Positions 1-7,832 are shown, counted from the stretch's first letter. The stretch: DNA of 64,000 nucleotides from Vibrio neptunius (GCF_000967495.1 NZ_JXXU01000019.1:1-64000), one strand, 5' to 3'. A program made the numbers and translations. Notes: generated from the sequence alone by a model not told the origin.

Positions 1-74
1 CAGCTTCATCTGAAGAGCAGGTGCGACTTCTAAAACACTTAAAGCAATTGGTGAATGTTATAGAAGAAGAGTAA
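1..74 (+). CDS. C-terminal end of a cut gene, possibly a MarR-type regulator
   Basis: Only the last 23 residues are present, in the frame that starts at base 3 and stops with TAA at 72-74. They read ASSEEQVRLLKHLKQLVNV followed by a short acidic tail. A helix of the type 'S/T-x-E-E-x-x-x-L-x-x-x-L-x-K-L' near the very end is common in MarR-family regulators, which is the only reason for the suggestion. A hairpin directly after the stop supports this being a true gene end. The family call is weak because no DNA-binding part is visible. Confidence 0.4.
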   Translation, partial: ASSEEQVRLLKHLKQLVNVIEEE

Positions 75-83
75 GTAGTAATA

Positions 84-103
84 GGCTCCCTAAACAGGGA
101 GCC
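84..103 (+). terminator. Terminator-like hairpin after the first gene
   Basis: A perfect 8-bp stem (GGCTCCCT / AGGGAGCC) with a 4-base loop lies 9 bases after the stop of the cut gene. The T-run that should follow is poor, so termination may be weak. Confidence 0.5.
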
Positions 104-187
104 TGTGTATGTATTGGGGTTCAGCAACTGTTGGTGAATCACAAAGCCGGAACCTTAATTGAATTAGTTTATCAGCTTTGTAACAGT

Positions 188-1120
188 TTAAAGCTGACTG
201 ACTTTCTGCATTATCTCTCTGCCTTCAGTCTCTACATAGTTGAGGAAAACTTTAGCGAGTGGTGATAAAGGTGTATTTTTCGCCCAGTAAAACGACCATT
301 TAGTTTTAATGGGTAAGGATTCCACGTTAACCACTTTTACATTGTAGACGTTACCAAAAGCCAAAGTATGTGCCGACAGAATCGAAACACCCAGTCGCGA
401 TAAGACCGAGTGAATGATGGCTTCGTTACTGGCTATAGTCATTTTAATGTTGGGCTGATACGGGTGGTCTTTAAAGAATGCTTCTGTTGCATATCTTGTC
501 CCTGAGCCAACCTCACGAATGAGAAAATCCTCCTCACAGAATTCTTGCAGCGAAACGCTCTTTTTTTGGGCAAAAGGATGACTGGCTTCTGCGATCGCAA
601 CGAGATCGTTTGACATGAATTCTATCTTTTCAAGCTCCTGGCTGTCTGGTAAATGGCTAAACACGTAAAAGTCATCGACTCCATTTTCATAACGATCAAT
701 AACTTGCTGCCTGTTGGCTATCGTGAGCTGAATATCTATCCCCGGATAGCGCTCACGAAATGGCCCCAGTAGGTGCGGTGTGAAATACTTGGCCGTCGTG
801 GTAACAGCCAACCTCAGAGTTCCTGATTCCAGTCCCCTCAAACTGGAAAGAAGCATGTCCAATTCTTCGCAACTGTGTAGTATTTTTTTTGCCGTTTCTA
901 CCGTTGCCAGACCAGCATCGGTAAACTTCATTTTTTTGCCTACCTGTTGATAAAGTGGCAAACCGATCGCTTCTGTTAGCTTTTTTAGCTGCATAGAAAC
1001 CGTCGGCTGAGTTAAAAACAGCGTCTCTGTTGCCGATTTTATGCTGCCCCCTTCATAAACTGCGAGCAAAATTTCCAACTGACGAAACGTTCCGATATAT
1101 GCGTGTAGCCTCGACGCCAT
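188..1120 (-). CDS. LysR-family regulator, CbbR/CmpR-like
   Basis: A 310-residue protein of standard LysR size. The N-terminal winged helix-turn-helix covers about residues 10-70 (FRQLEILLAVYEGGSIKSA, then the TQPTVSMQLKKL recognition region). The rest is a periplasmic-binding-protein-like effector domain containing REVGSGTR, a signature often seen in the CbbR/CmpR branch. It is divergent from the bicarbonate-permease pair at 1238-2392, and the 117-bp gap between them holds paired inverted repeats. The natural inference is that it controls those genes, possibly in response to inorganic-carbon state, as its CbbR/CmpR relatives do in autotrophs. The effector is not deducible from sequence. Confidence 0.85.
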   Translation of the reverse strand: MASRLHAYIGTFRQLEILLAVYEGGSIKSATETLFLTQPTVSMQLKKLTEAIGLPLYQQVGKKMKFTDAGLATVETAKKILHSCEELDMLLSSLRGLESGTLRLAVTTTAKYFTPHLLGPFRERYPGIDIQLTIANRQQVIDRYENGVDDFYVFSHLPDSQELEKIEFMSNDLVAIAEASHPFAQKKSVSLQEFCEEDFLIREVGSGTRYATEAFFKDHPYQPNIKMTIASNEAIIHSVLSRLGVSILSAHTLAFGNVYNVKVVNVESLPIKTKWSFYWAKNTPLSPLAKVFLNYVETEGREIMQKVSQL

Positions 1121-1145
1121 AATCCCTCCGACAACAACTGATAAT

Positions 1146-1192
1146 ATAGATAAAAGTAGATTATTTTCATTAATATTATCTATTTTAATCTA
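1146..1192. promoter_or_regulatory. Nested inverted repeats in a divergent promoter, candidate LysR operators
   Basis: ATAGATAA at 1146-1153 is the exact reverse complement of TTATCTAT at 1176-1183. TAGATTA at 1157-1163 is the reverse complement of TAATCTA at 1186-1192. The two pairs are nested with almost the same spacing (30 and 29 bases between starts), as expected for a LysR tetramer contacting two sites. They lie between the regulator and the permease pair. The DNA is very AT-rich, so part of the symmetry may be chance. Confidence 0.5.
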
Positions 1193-1237
1193 TTATATTT
1201 TAAAAGTAACATGCGCTGAAAATTTAAGGAGACTGTT

Positions 1238-1456
1238 ATGAATTATCGAAATATGGCCCTGTCAGCGATCACTATTGTTATGTTGACTATGTTTTATTTT
1301 TACGGTGTATCAATAGGTTATAAGCCATCTGGCTTCGTCACTATCGCCGTAGCACTGATGGGGTTCACCTCGTTGAACGCAGTCATATCTTGTATACGTA
1401 AAATGGGGTTCAGTACTCACACAGTAGCTGTGCCGTACTTGAGCAAGGGCAATTAA
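1238..1456 (+). CDS. Small two-helix membrane protein upstream of the permease
   Basis: A 72-residue protein with two hydrophobic segments (about residues 8-27 and 32-51) and a short polar tail. A good ribosome site, AAGGAG at 1227-1232, sits just before the ATG. Its stop is three bases before the start of the SbtA-like permease, so the two are surely co-transcribed and probably translationally linked. I do not recognise the family. An accessory or regulatory subunit of the permease is a reasonable guess from position only. Confidence 0.6.
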   Translation: MNYRNMALSAITIVMLTMFYFYGVSIGYKPSGFVTIAVALMGFTSLNAVISCIRKMGFSTHTVAVPYLSKGN

Positions 1457-1459
1457 ATT

Positions 1460-2392
1460 ATGGTCATAGATGCGGTCGTTGCATTTTTCATTCTCGGTAT
1501 CGTCATTCAATTGGTGGGAGCTAAGATCCCATTCCCCGAAAATCTGTATAAAGCGCTCAGTCTAGTTTTAATGATCGCCATTGGTCTCAAGGGAGGCATA
1601 GCGCTGCAAAAGCATCTTGACCCCGACCTTCTCACTATGTCAGTGGCGGTAGTGGCATTTGGCCTTACTATTCCATTAGTGGCTTATCCAATACTTAGGT
1701 TTTTCGGTCAGTTGGATAACATCAATGCTGGTGCGATTGCAGCCCATTACGGTTCTGTAAGTGTCGCAACCTATGCCGTCGCAGTCGCCTTACTAGAGGC
1801 AGGAAACATCAGTTATGAGGCTTACTTCCCACTTTTTGTCGTTTTACTCGAAATGCCCGCCATTCTGGTCGGTCTTTTATTAGCAAAAGGAAGCCTGAGG
1901 CATATCAACACGACCTTTATCCGCAAGGAACTAATCGCTAACCCAAGTATTCTTCTTATGATGGGTAGCTTAATCATCGGCTATATTGGAGGGGAAAGTG
2001 TACACAAACTCTCTCCATTGTTTATAGAACTGTTCTCTGGTGTATTAGCTTTGTTCCTGTTGAAAATGGGCCTAACGGCTGGCAAACAGTTAACTGCGTT
2101 GAAAAAAAATAGCCTATTTTTAATCAGCTTTGCGGTTTTGATGCCAATGCTCGGAGGTATCGCAGGTACAGCCCTTGGCCTAGCACTACAATTAAGTGCC
2201 GGAGGCATTACCCTAATGGCAGTATTGGGAGCCAGTGCTTCTTATATCGCCGTACCAGCAGCGATGAAAGAGAGTTTACCGGAAGCGAACTCGGGCATGT
2301 CGATTACCGCGTCACTTGGGATCACTTTCCCTTTCAACGTTTTGTTTAATGTCCCTTTCTTTATTGCCGTTGGACAGCACTTGGGCAGCTAA
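1460..2392 (+). CDS. SbtA-type sodium-dependent bicarbonate permease
   Basis: A 310-residue, highly hydrophobic protein with about ten membrane segments. It has the two-repeat layout of the SbtA superfamily: a first half with GLKGGIAL and AHYGSVSVATYAVA, and a second half with LKMGLTAGKQL and LGASASYIAVPAAMKESLPEANSG. The GSVS and SYIAVPAAM motifs correspond to the substrate-binding half-helices of this family. SbtA proteins import bicarbonate with sodium in cyanobacteria, and proteobacterial homologues are mostly uncharacterised. It follows the small membrane protein at 1238 and is divergent from a CbbR-like regulator, which agrees with a role in inorganic-carbon supply. Confidence 0.85.
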   Translation: MVIDAVVAFFILGIVIQLVGAKIPFPENLYKALSLVLMIAIGLKGGIALQKHLDPDLLTMSVAVVAFGLTIPLVAYPILRFFGQLDNINAGAIAAHYGSVSVATYAVAVALLEAGNISYEAYFPLFVVLLEMPAILVGLLLAKGSLRHINTTFIRKELIANPSILLMMGSLIIGYIGGESVHKLSPLFIELFSGVLALFLLKMGLTAGKQLTALKKNSLFLISFAVLMPMLGGIAGTALGLALQLSAGGITLMAVLGASASYIAVPAAMKESLPEANSGMSITASLGITFPFNVLFNVPFFIAVGQHLGS

Positions 2393-2413
2393 TTTGTGCG
2401 TGCTTTAACCTGA

Positions 2414-2435
2414 GGTGATGAGGGTTTTCATCACC
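2414..2435 (+). terminator. Probable terminator of the permease unit
   Basis: GGTGATGA and TCATCACC form an 8-bp stem with a 6-base loop, 21 bases after the permease stop. It is followed by CTGTTTC rather than a clean T-run. Confidence 0.5.
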
Positions 2436-2446
2436 CTGTTTCAATA

Positions 2447-2490
2447 GACCAAGACGGCGGTAAATCTAAAACTTTGCGCGCCGCTTGGTC
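2447..2490. repeat. Long imperfect inverted repeat of unknown role
   Basis: GACCAAG (2447-2453) plus CGGCG (2455-2459) pair with CGCCG (2479-2483) plus CTTGGTC (2484-2490), giving a 12-bp stem with one bulged A and a 19-base loop. It stands between the permease terminator and the NUDIX remnant. It could be a second terminator or the end of a lost mobile element; nothing decides this. Confidence 0.45.
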
Positions 2491-2509
2491 GGGCTGTATG
2501 TTCGAGGGG

Positions 2510-2625
2510 TTTCAGGCCACCTACTATCACCCACACAATACCACCCAATCTATAGCTGATTGAGTTCTTCCTGATCGCCATGATAGCGGGAAGTGAGATA
2601 GAAGAATGCGGCAGTTCTTGAGGTG
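2510..2625 (-). pseudogene. Fragment of the NUDIX gene with an internal deletion
   Basis: Bases 2510-2579 match 5377-5446 with only two mismatches; that block holds the last 10 codons and downstream DNA of the intact NUDIX gene at 5417-5899. Immediately after, 2576-2612 (CGCCATGATAGCG and then AGAAGAAT) resembles the inside of the same gene at 5623-5656. The two blocks are joined at TCGCC, a sequence present at both source positions, which suggests a deletion of about 180 bp by microhomology. The similarity decays after about 2612. Together with the intact gene it brackets the transferase at 2720-5122. Confidence 0.7.
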
Positions 2626-2656
2626 TATGTCCTCGAGTTCTTGAGGTGTATGTCCT
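2613..2656. repeat. Two tandem copies of a 21-bp sequence
   Basis: The 21 bases at 2613-2633 (starting AGTTCTTGAGG and ending TATGTCCT) are repeated exactly at 2636-2656, a period of 23. The repeat begins where similarity to the NUDIX gene ends, so it probably arose during the same rearrangement. Confidence 0.8.
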
Positions 2657-2719
2657 TAATTTCCTGCAATCGAATCTGTAAGTGTATTCGCCCTCGGATA
2701 GGAGCCTATTAAATATCGG

Positions 2720-5122
2720 TTAAAGTCGAAACCGGGTAGTATGAATGACGATCACATTCTCAAACCCTTGGTTTGCTCCAAGCTTTTCGAGCTTTTTCAA
2801 TAAAGCGCTGTCCTTGGCCTTAAGGGGTGTCCAAGTATTCATCTTAAGCCCCAACGGTTTAATGATGCTATCAAGCAAATACTTGTCTACAAACTCAAAC
2901 AGAGATATATCATAGCTCAAGGATCGCATCTGCTGAGACTTTAGTTGGTCTTGAAGTTGGCTCACATAAGCTAGGGTCTGCTCTTGGCTAGTTAGTCTCT
3001 GAGGTAATGAGGTTGGTAGGTAATAACTGGTTTTCCACCCCTTTTCACTAAGCTCTGAGATCCTAGGAGAAATCGAAGAGGTTTCGATCAGAGTTCTTCT
3101 TTTAAGCTGATATCGGCTATCAAGGTTTTCCAGAGTCTCAAGTACGAAAGAGAGGTTCTGCTCATTAATATTCTTGATGTCAAACCAGAGCGCTTCAAAA
3201 TATCGATTTTCATACGCTAAATACGCTTCTAGACTCTGACCAGTTAAGGTTTCATGATCATGCCCAACTTGCATGATTCCATCACTAATAATTAAATCTA
3301 ATTCTATACGTTGAAAGCCTTGATGTTTGGCGTCGTCCATCGCCCCAATAGTATTGACTCGATGCGCCATCAAGTTTTTATTTTTGTTAAGATTAACCTT
3401 GGTTTTATGCCGTGATAAGCTCGAGATTGGCAGGCTGGCATGCAGAGTTTTCGCTTGGTGGAGCGGCAAGGAGTAGCGGTCTGACCCTATATCGAGGTGT
3501 TCTGCTTTTAGATCGCTATTGATTTTGGTGATACCAAGTAGATAGTCAAACAATAGGTCATTAGTAAAGACTTTATCTTGATTGCTTACAAGGTTAGGCC
3601 TTGGCTCTTTGCTCCAAACCAGAAAAGGGATTTCAGCCATTGTCTCTTTAAACCGTCGAGAATCGTGACCTAACTTTTCAAATACTTCTTCTCCATGGTC
3701 GGAGAAAAAGGTCATTGAGGAGAAGTGAGGTGTATTGGAAACCAATTCATAAACCTGAGACAGGATCCGGTCGGCAAATGCTACCGTTTCATCATAGCAG
3801 TCGTTTTGTTTGCCCTTGTATAAATAATTAGGAGCTGGTGGAAGAGAACGTGCTTGCCCTTTTATTCGGTCACAATATGCAATATGACTTCCCATCATAT
3901 GCAGAACGATGAAATGGTTTTTATTGAGGTCTTGCGTCGCTAGATAACCTCGCAGTTCATCTATCAAGGCATCGTCCTGCTTTCGGCTAAAGTCGGATCT
4001 ACCAACATTGGTATTAATAAACCGAACATAGTCACTTTCAAAAGCAAGTGCGGATACGTGGTTGTCCCATTCACCAGCTGACATTTGATTGCTGATCCAA
4101 GCCGTTTGAAACCCTACTTGATTAAGCACATCAATAAGCGATGCACTGGCAAAGTAATCGAGTTGGTTATATTGATTACTCTGAGTAAGAGCTAGGGTTA
4201 GTACCTCCATGGTATGGGTGTGATTAGAATACGCATACTGCAATTGAATAGGCTGTGATTGTGCTATCCATGGTGTCGTTTCTCTACGATAGCCATAATT
4301 AAACATATGAAATCTAGAAAGCGATTCACCAATAACCAATAGATGCAGACTATTCTCACTACTTGTAGTAACGCTATATTTGGATGCTGAAGATTTTCGT
4401 TTGTCAATAACGGCGCGAAGTTGTTCAAGCTCAAAGTAATACTGCTCGATATGACTCAGGACATTGCTAAAGCCTTTGAACGTATTTGGTTGCAAGAGTG
4501 AAAAGAAACTCAAAGGAATGAGTACCAGTGCAAACAATGGCGAGTTGGCTCGTTTTTTATTGACTGAATAGCGTAACCAGAACCCTGTCAGCACAACACT
4601 TATTGCAAGTATAATGAATGCTTTGGGCTCTGCTATATAACCAAGAAATTCCGATGCTTCTTGAGTGTTCGTTTGAAGCAGAGCAAAAACGAATTCCTTA
4701 TCCAAACTGCCGTAGTAAAGACCTGTCAGTAGAATCACAACTGAGCTAATTACAAATATCGTAACAAGCACTCTACTAGCTATTCGAAGCAACCCATATT
4801 CTGATTGGCTAGATAGATACAGCAACAACCAAGTATTACTGATGATCACAAAGGAGCTGAGTTCGAGTTTGACAGCAAGTAGCTCTTTATAAGCGGATAG
4901 ACTAAGCAGGTTGAGCAGGAAAGTAATGAACAACAACTTAGTTTTACATGAGTAAAGCAAGCAGCAAGCAAGCCATAAAACGCCACTGCAAGCAACAAGG
5001 CCTTGCATGAATAAAGAGGCAGAATTGACGTAGCGTACGTTTGTGACTAGCAACGCAGTAAACAAGATCAAGAATAACAATTGTGGCAAGCGTGAGATAA
5101 AGCTTGAAAGAGACATATCCAT
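2720..5122 (-). CDS. Membrane phosphoethanolamine-transferase-like enzyme fused to a GDPD-like domain
   Basis: An 800-residue protein in three parts. Residues 1-240 carry about five membrane helices. Residues 255-560 form an alkaline-phosphatase-fold sulfatase domain of the EptA/CptA type: VIGES near 261 (first metal-binding motif), SNHTHTMEVLTLALTQ near 300 (region of the threonine nucleophile) and SDHGEE near 473 (metal site). Residues about 584-800 look like a glycerophosphodiester phosphodiesterase barrel: MAHRVN, RIELDLIISDG, GHDHE and WFDIK match the usual HR, ExD, HD and DxK positions. Members of the first family move phosphoethanolamine from phospholipid to lipid A or LPS core at the periplasmic face. 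The GDPD-like part could act on the same class of headgroups, which is inference. Typical EptA proteins end at about 550 residues, so the tail is a true extension. No second gene is co-directional in the same unit. Confidence 0.75.
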   Translation of the reverse strand: MDMSLSSFISRLPQLLFLILFTALLVTNVRYVNSASLFMQGLVACSGVLWLACCLLYSCKTKLLFITFLLNLLSLSAYKELLAVKLELSSFVIISNTWLLLYLSSQSEYGLLRIASRVLVTIFVISSVVILLTGLYYGSLDKEFVFALLQTNTQEASEFLGYIAEPKAFIILAISVVLTGFWLRYSVNKKRANSPLFALVLIPLSFFSLLQPNTFKGFSNVLSHIEQYYFELEQLRAVIDKRKSSASKYSVTTSSENSLHLLVIGESLSRFHMFNYGYRRETTPWIAQSQPIQLQYAYSNHTHTMEVLTLALTQSNQYNQLDYFASASLIDVLNQVGFQTAWISNQMSAGEWDNHVSALAFESDYVRFINTNVGRSDFSRKQDDALIDELRGYLATQDLNKNHFIVLHMMGSHIAYCDRIKGQARSLPPAPNYLYKGKQNDCYDETVAFADRILSQVYELVSNTPHFSSMTFFSDHGEEVFEKLGHDSRRFKETMAEIPFLVWSKEPRPNLVSNQDKVFTNDLLFDYLLGITKINSDLKAEHLDIGSDRYSLPLHQAKTLHASLPISSLSRHKTKVNLNKNKNLMAHRVNTIGAMDDAKHQGFQRIELDLIISDGIMQVGHDHETLTGQSLEAYLAYENRYFEALWFDIKNINEQNLSFVLETLENLDSRYQLKRRTLIETSSISPRISELSEKGWKTSYYLPTSLPQRLTSQEQTLAYVSQLQDQLKSQQMRSLSYDISLFEFVDKYLLDSIIKPLGLKMNTWTPLKAKDSALLKKLEKLGANQGFENVIVIHTTRFRL

Positions 5123-5376
5123 ACATCCCGTTATTTTCTTGGCGTTTTAAGTATTGGAGCAATGTCACCCATGGGGTACATCAGCAATTGTAGTCAATAA
5201 TGGCTTACACTAACTTGTGAATACACGCGTGACCAAACTTTAAACTCAATATGCTCTTTTAATGCTCCTAGTTGGTTGACCTTATTGACATCTTTTATTC
5301 CATCGACAAAGCAGATGATAAGCATCGTGGTTTTCATGCAAGCCAGCCTTCAAAGCCCTATCCGAAGGGCTAAGGC

Positions 5377-5446
5377 TTTCAGGCCACCTACTATCATTCA
5401 CACAATACCACCCAATCTATAGCTGATTGAGTTCTTCCTGATCGCC
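5377..5446. repeat. Second copy of the 70-bp direct repeat
   Basis: This 70-bp block is the partner of 2510-2579 (two mismatches, same orientation). Here it is the genuine 3' end of the NUDIX gene plus 40 bp downstream. Direct repeats on both sides of the transferase gene could allow its loss or amplification by recombination. Confidence 0.85.
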
Positions 5447-5899
5447 TTGCGCGTAACTACCAAGATGAGTAGAAAAGCTCTTGGTCTTAATCAGTTCCAG
5501 TACTTTATCTTTAAGCTCTTTCGGATACATACGTTTGTCGTTCAGTTCAGATAATGGCACCCATTGCACAGACTGGATGTATTCTTCATCGTTAAGCCCT
5601 GCAAGGTTCTCGATATGAGGCTCGCCATGATAGCGTGAGACATGATAGAAGAATTCGGAGTGATAACGGTTTCTGTGTGTTTCAAGAAACTCACGTACAC
5701 AAATCAGTTCTCCGGCTTCAATATCTAGCCCAGCCTCTTCTTTAAATTCTCTCACGACACAATCTTTTGAGCTTCTGTCGCCCTCTTCCATGCCACCACC
5801 CGGTGGGATCCAATACTCTCCTGTAAAGTCTCTGACTTTCAAAAGCAGTATCGCGTCATTGTCGATGAGTATACCTGCCGCCCGAATTCTCTGTTCCAT
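5417..5899 (-). CDS. NUDIX hydrolase
   Basis: A 160-residue protein with a NUDIX domain over about residues 5-140. The box is recognisable as PPGGGMEEGDRSS followed by REFKEEAGL, so the catalytic REUxEExGU part is intact. The first half has one extra residue and no glutamate at the usual GX5E position, so the box is slightly off consensus. NUDIX enzymes cleave nucleoside diphosphates linked to another group; the substrate cannot be told. It lies 9 bp after the deacetylase-family gene and probably shares its transcript. A broken copy of its 3' part lies at 2510-2625. Confidence 0.85.
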   Translation of the reverse strand: MEQRIRAAGILIDNDAILLLKVRDFTGEYWIPPGGGMEEGDRSSKDCVVREFKEEAGLDIEAGELICVREFLETHRNRYHSEFFYHVSRYHGEPHIENLAGLNDEEYIQSVQWVPLSELNDKRMYPKELKDKVLELIKTKSFSTHLGSYAQGDQEELNQL

Positions 5900-5908
5900 T
5901 GTTAACCT

Positions 5909-6835
5909 TTATTGATTGCCATAGACCTGAAAGGCCGCATTAAGTAGCTGCATGTGGATCGGTACCAATTCACTGTGATCCGTTCGATAACCGCCTCCAA
6001 CAACACAACCTATCGGAAGTGAGTTTGTCTTTGCCAGCTCAAACATGGCAACGTCTCTTTGGTAAATAGCTTGAGTAGAAACATTGAAGTAACCCAGCTC
6101 GTCGTCTTGATGGATGTCCACGCCCGCATCATAAAGGATCAAATCCGGTTGATGCAGAATAATCGCCATTTCGACAACTGAGACAAACGAGCTAAGAAAC
6201 TCTTCATCACAGGTTTCACGGGGTAAAGCCACATCCATATCTGAGTCTGGTTTGCGAGCAGGAAAGTTTTTATCACAATGAAAAGAGAGCGTTACTATGT
6301 CATCGTGATCGGCACATAATGTCGCTGTTCCATCACCATGGTGAACGTCACTATCAACAATCAGCACTTTGTCGATACTTTCATAGGTTAATGCTCGTTT
6401 CGCCGCCAAAACCAAATCATTGAGTAAACAAAAACCACTGCCAAAATCATAATGCGCATGGTGATATCCGCCACTTAGGTGGATAGCCACACCATATTCA
6501 ATCGCTTTTTCAGCCGTCAGGCAAGTTCCACCTGCCGAGGTCAACGTACGTTCAATAAGGCACTCACTCCACGGAAAACCAATACGTCGCATCCGAGCTG
6601 CAGGCAAGTGGCCAGAAAACAGTTCAGACACGTATTGCTTACAATGCGTTTTAATCACTTCATCAGGGGTCAACGCTTGGGGCTTACAATAGTGAAAAAA
6701 TGTTCGCCACTGCTCGTCACGAAAACGCACTTTTTCGATTTCATTGAATAACAGTCGGTACTTATGGATCGGGTATCGGTGACCTTGAGGTAACGGCAGC
6801 TCTGAGTAGATGGAGTGATAAATCAGTGGAATCAT
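5909..6835 (-). CDS. Histone-deacetylase/acetoin-utilization family protein
   Basis: A 308-residue protein, a usual length for the bacterial members. The zinc-hydrolase signatures are present in order: SGGYHHAHYDFGSGFC (paired active-site histidines near residue 124), DSDVHHGDGTATL (zinc-binding Asp and His near 160), YDAGVDIHQDD (third zinc ligand region) and GGGYR near the C-terminus. In bacteria these enzymes remove acetyl groups from small molecules such as polyamines, or occasionally from proteins; the substrate here is unknown. It is the first gene of a probable two-gene unit with the NUDIX hydrolase. Confidence 0.85.
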   Translation of the reverse strand: MIPLIYHSIYSELPLPQGHRYPIHKYRLLFNEIEKVRFRDEQWRTFFHYCKPQALTPDEVIKTHCKQYVSELFSGHLPAARMRRIGFPWSECLIERTLTSAGGTCLTAEKAIEYGVAIHLSGGYHHAHYDFGSGFCLLNDLVLAAKRALTYESIDKVLIVDSDVHHGDGTATLCADHDDIVTLSFHCDKNFPARKPDSDMDVALPRETCDEEFLSSFVSVVEMAIILHQPDLILYDAGVDIHQDDELGYFNVSTQAIYQRDVAMFELAKTNSLPIGCVVGGGYRTDHSELVPIHMQLLNAAFQVYGNQ

Positions 6836-6901
6836 TGATATCCGTCGATATTTGAGTTTTTAGTATGGTAACAAGTTGCATCATGGTTTGAAATCACCTT
6901 A

Positions 6902-6917
6902 AATGATAATAATTTTC
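6902..6917. promoter_or_regulatory. Candidate Fur box
   Basis: The 16 bases AATGATAATAATTTTC match 14 of 16 positions of the core of the Fur consensus. The three positions needed to complete the 19-mer on the left do not match. It lies 20 bp before the tiny open frame at 6937 and 67 bp from the deacetylase-family start on the other strand, so either could be its target. Confidence 0.5.
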
Positions 6918-6936
6918 ATTTAATTGATTTGAGATT

Positions 6937-7059
6937 TTGCATCGTCTGAAACTGTTTGTACTGCTAGGAGTCATCGTCGGTTCAGTAGGCGCTATATCTT
7001 TGTTTTCACTGATACTGTTCTCTGCTTGGTGGCTGGTTGATTTTACGTTGACCGCTTAG
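6937..7059 (+). CDS. Possible 40-residue single-helix membrane protein
   Basis: An open frame from TTG at 6937 to TAG at 7057-7059 encodes LHRLKLFVLLGVIVGSVGAI followed by SLFSLILFSAWWLVDFTLTA. That is a basic start, a long hydrophobic stretch and a Trp-rich end, very much like a small inner-membrane protein. The start is not ATG and the ribosome site is poor, which is the main doubt. It sits right behind a Fur-box-like sequence and 34 bp before the SDR gene. I do not recognise a family. Confidence 0.35.
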   Translation: MHRLKLFVLLGVIVGSVGAISLFSLILFSAWWLVDFTLTA

Positions 7060-7093
7060 CAAAATAGCCTAAATACTTTTACAGGAGTTCTCC

Positions 7094-7774
7094 ATGAAAA
7101 CTGTTCTAATCACCGGAGCTAACCGTGGTATCGGGCTGAGCTTAGTCAAAAACTATCTTGCTCAAGGCTGGCAGGTTCACGCAACCTATCGCTCAGAGAA
7201 AAGCTCGCAGGAGCTCCTTGAGCTGGAAGGTGACAACCTGACGTGTCATCTGTTCGAAGTGACGGATTATCAAGGTCTGAGTGAGTTCGCCAACGCTCTA
7301 CCAGCACTTGATGTACTGATCAATAATGCCGGCTATTACGGGCCAAAAGGATACAGCTTTGGTCATACCGATATCGACGAGTGGCGCAAAGTACTTGAAA
7401 TTAACACCATCGCGCCACTCAAACTCGTTGAAGCACTTTTCCCCAATCTACAAAGAGGTCAGCTCAAAAAGATCGCCTGCCTCTCTTCTAAAGTGGGTAG
7501 CATGACGGAAAATACGTCGGGTGGTGGTTATATTTATCGCTCATCCAAAGCCGCGCTTAACTCGGTAGTGAAAAGCCTGAGTAACGACCTTTCCAGTCAA
7601 GGTTTCACCGTTTTAGCGCTTCACCCAGGTTGGGTACAAACAGAAATGGGCGGACCAAACGCGTTAATTGATACGCAAACCTCTGCCGCGGGACTGGTTG
7701 AAGTGATCGAGAGCGCCGATATCAGCCGCTCTGGTAAATTTATCAACTATGATGGCAGCGCACTTCCTTGGTAA
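7094..7774 (+). CDS. Short-chain dehydrogenase/reductase
   Basis: A 226-residue classical SDR of the carbonyl-reductase/CsgA-like subgroup. TGANRGIG at residues 6-13 is the NAD(P)-binding glycine motif, INNAGYYG is the NNAG motif, and the catalytic set is a Ser in CLSSK with YRSSK as the YxxxK. The C-terminal part has the HPGWVQTEMGG sequence typical of the group. An AGGAG ribosome site precedes the ATG. The substrate is unknown. Confidence 0.85.
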   Translation: MKTVLITGANRGIGLSLVKNYLAQGWQVHATYRSEKSSQELLELEGDNLTCHLFEVTDYQGLSEFANALPALDVLINNAGYYGPKGYSFGHTDIDEWRKVLEINTIAPLKLVEALFPNLQRGQLKKIACLSSKVGSMTENTSGGGYIYRSSKAALNSVVKSLSNDLSSQGFTVLALHPGWVQTEMGGPNALIDTQTSAAGLVEVIESADISRSGKFINYDGSALPW

Positions 7775-7789
7775 TATCTAAATCAACAA

Positions 7790-7832
7790 AAAGTATCACT
7801 TTTAACTAACATTAGATTGAATGTGATACTTT
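7790..7832. terminator. 10-bp perfect inverted repeat after the SDR
   Basis: AAAGTATCAC (7790-7799) and GTGATACTTT (7823-7832) are exact reverse complements separated by 23 bases. The position just after the SDR stop fits a terminator, although the loop is long and there is no G+C-rich stem. An operator is the alternative. Confidence 0.35.

Noticed and set aside
1010..1130. Possible tRNA-like or attachment site near the LysR start
   Set aside because: No cloverleaf or repeat could be built.
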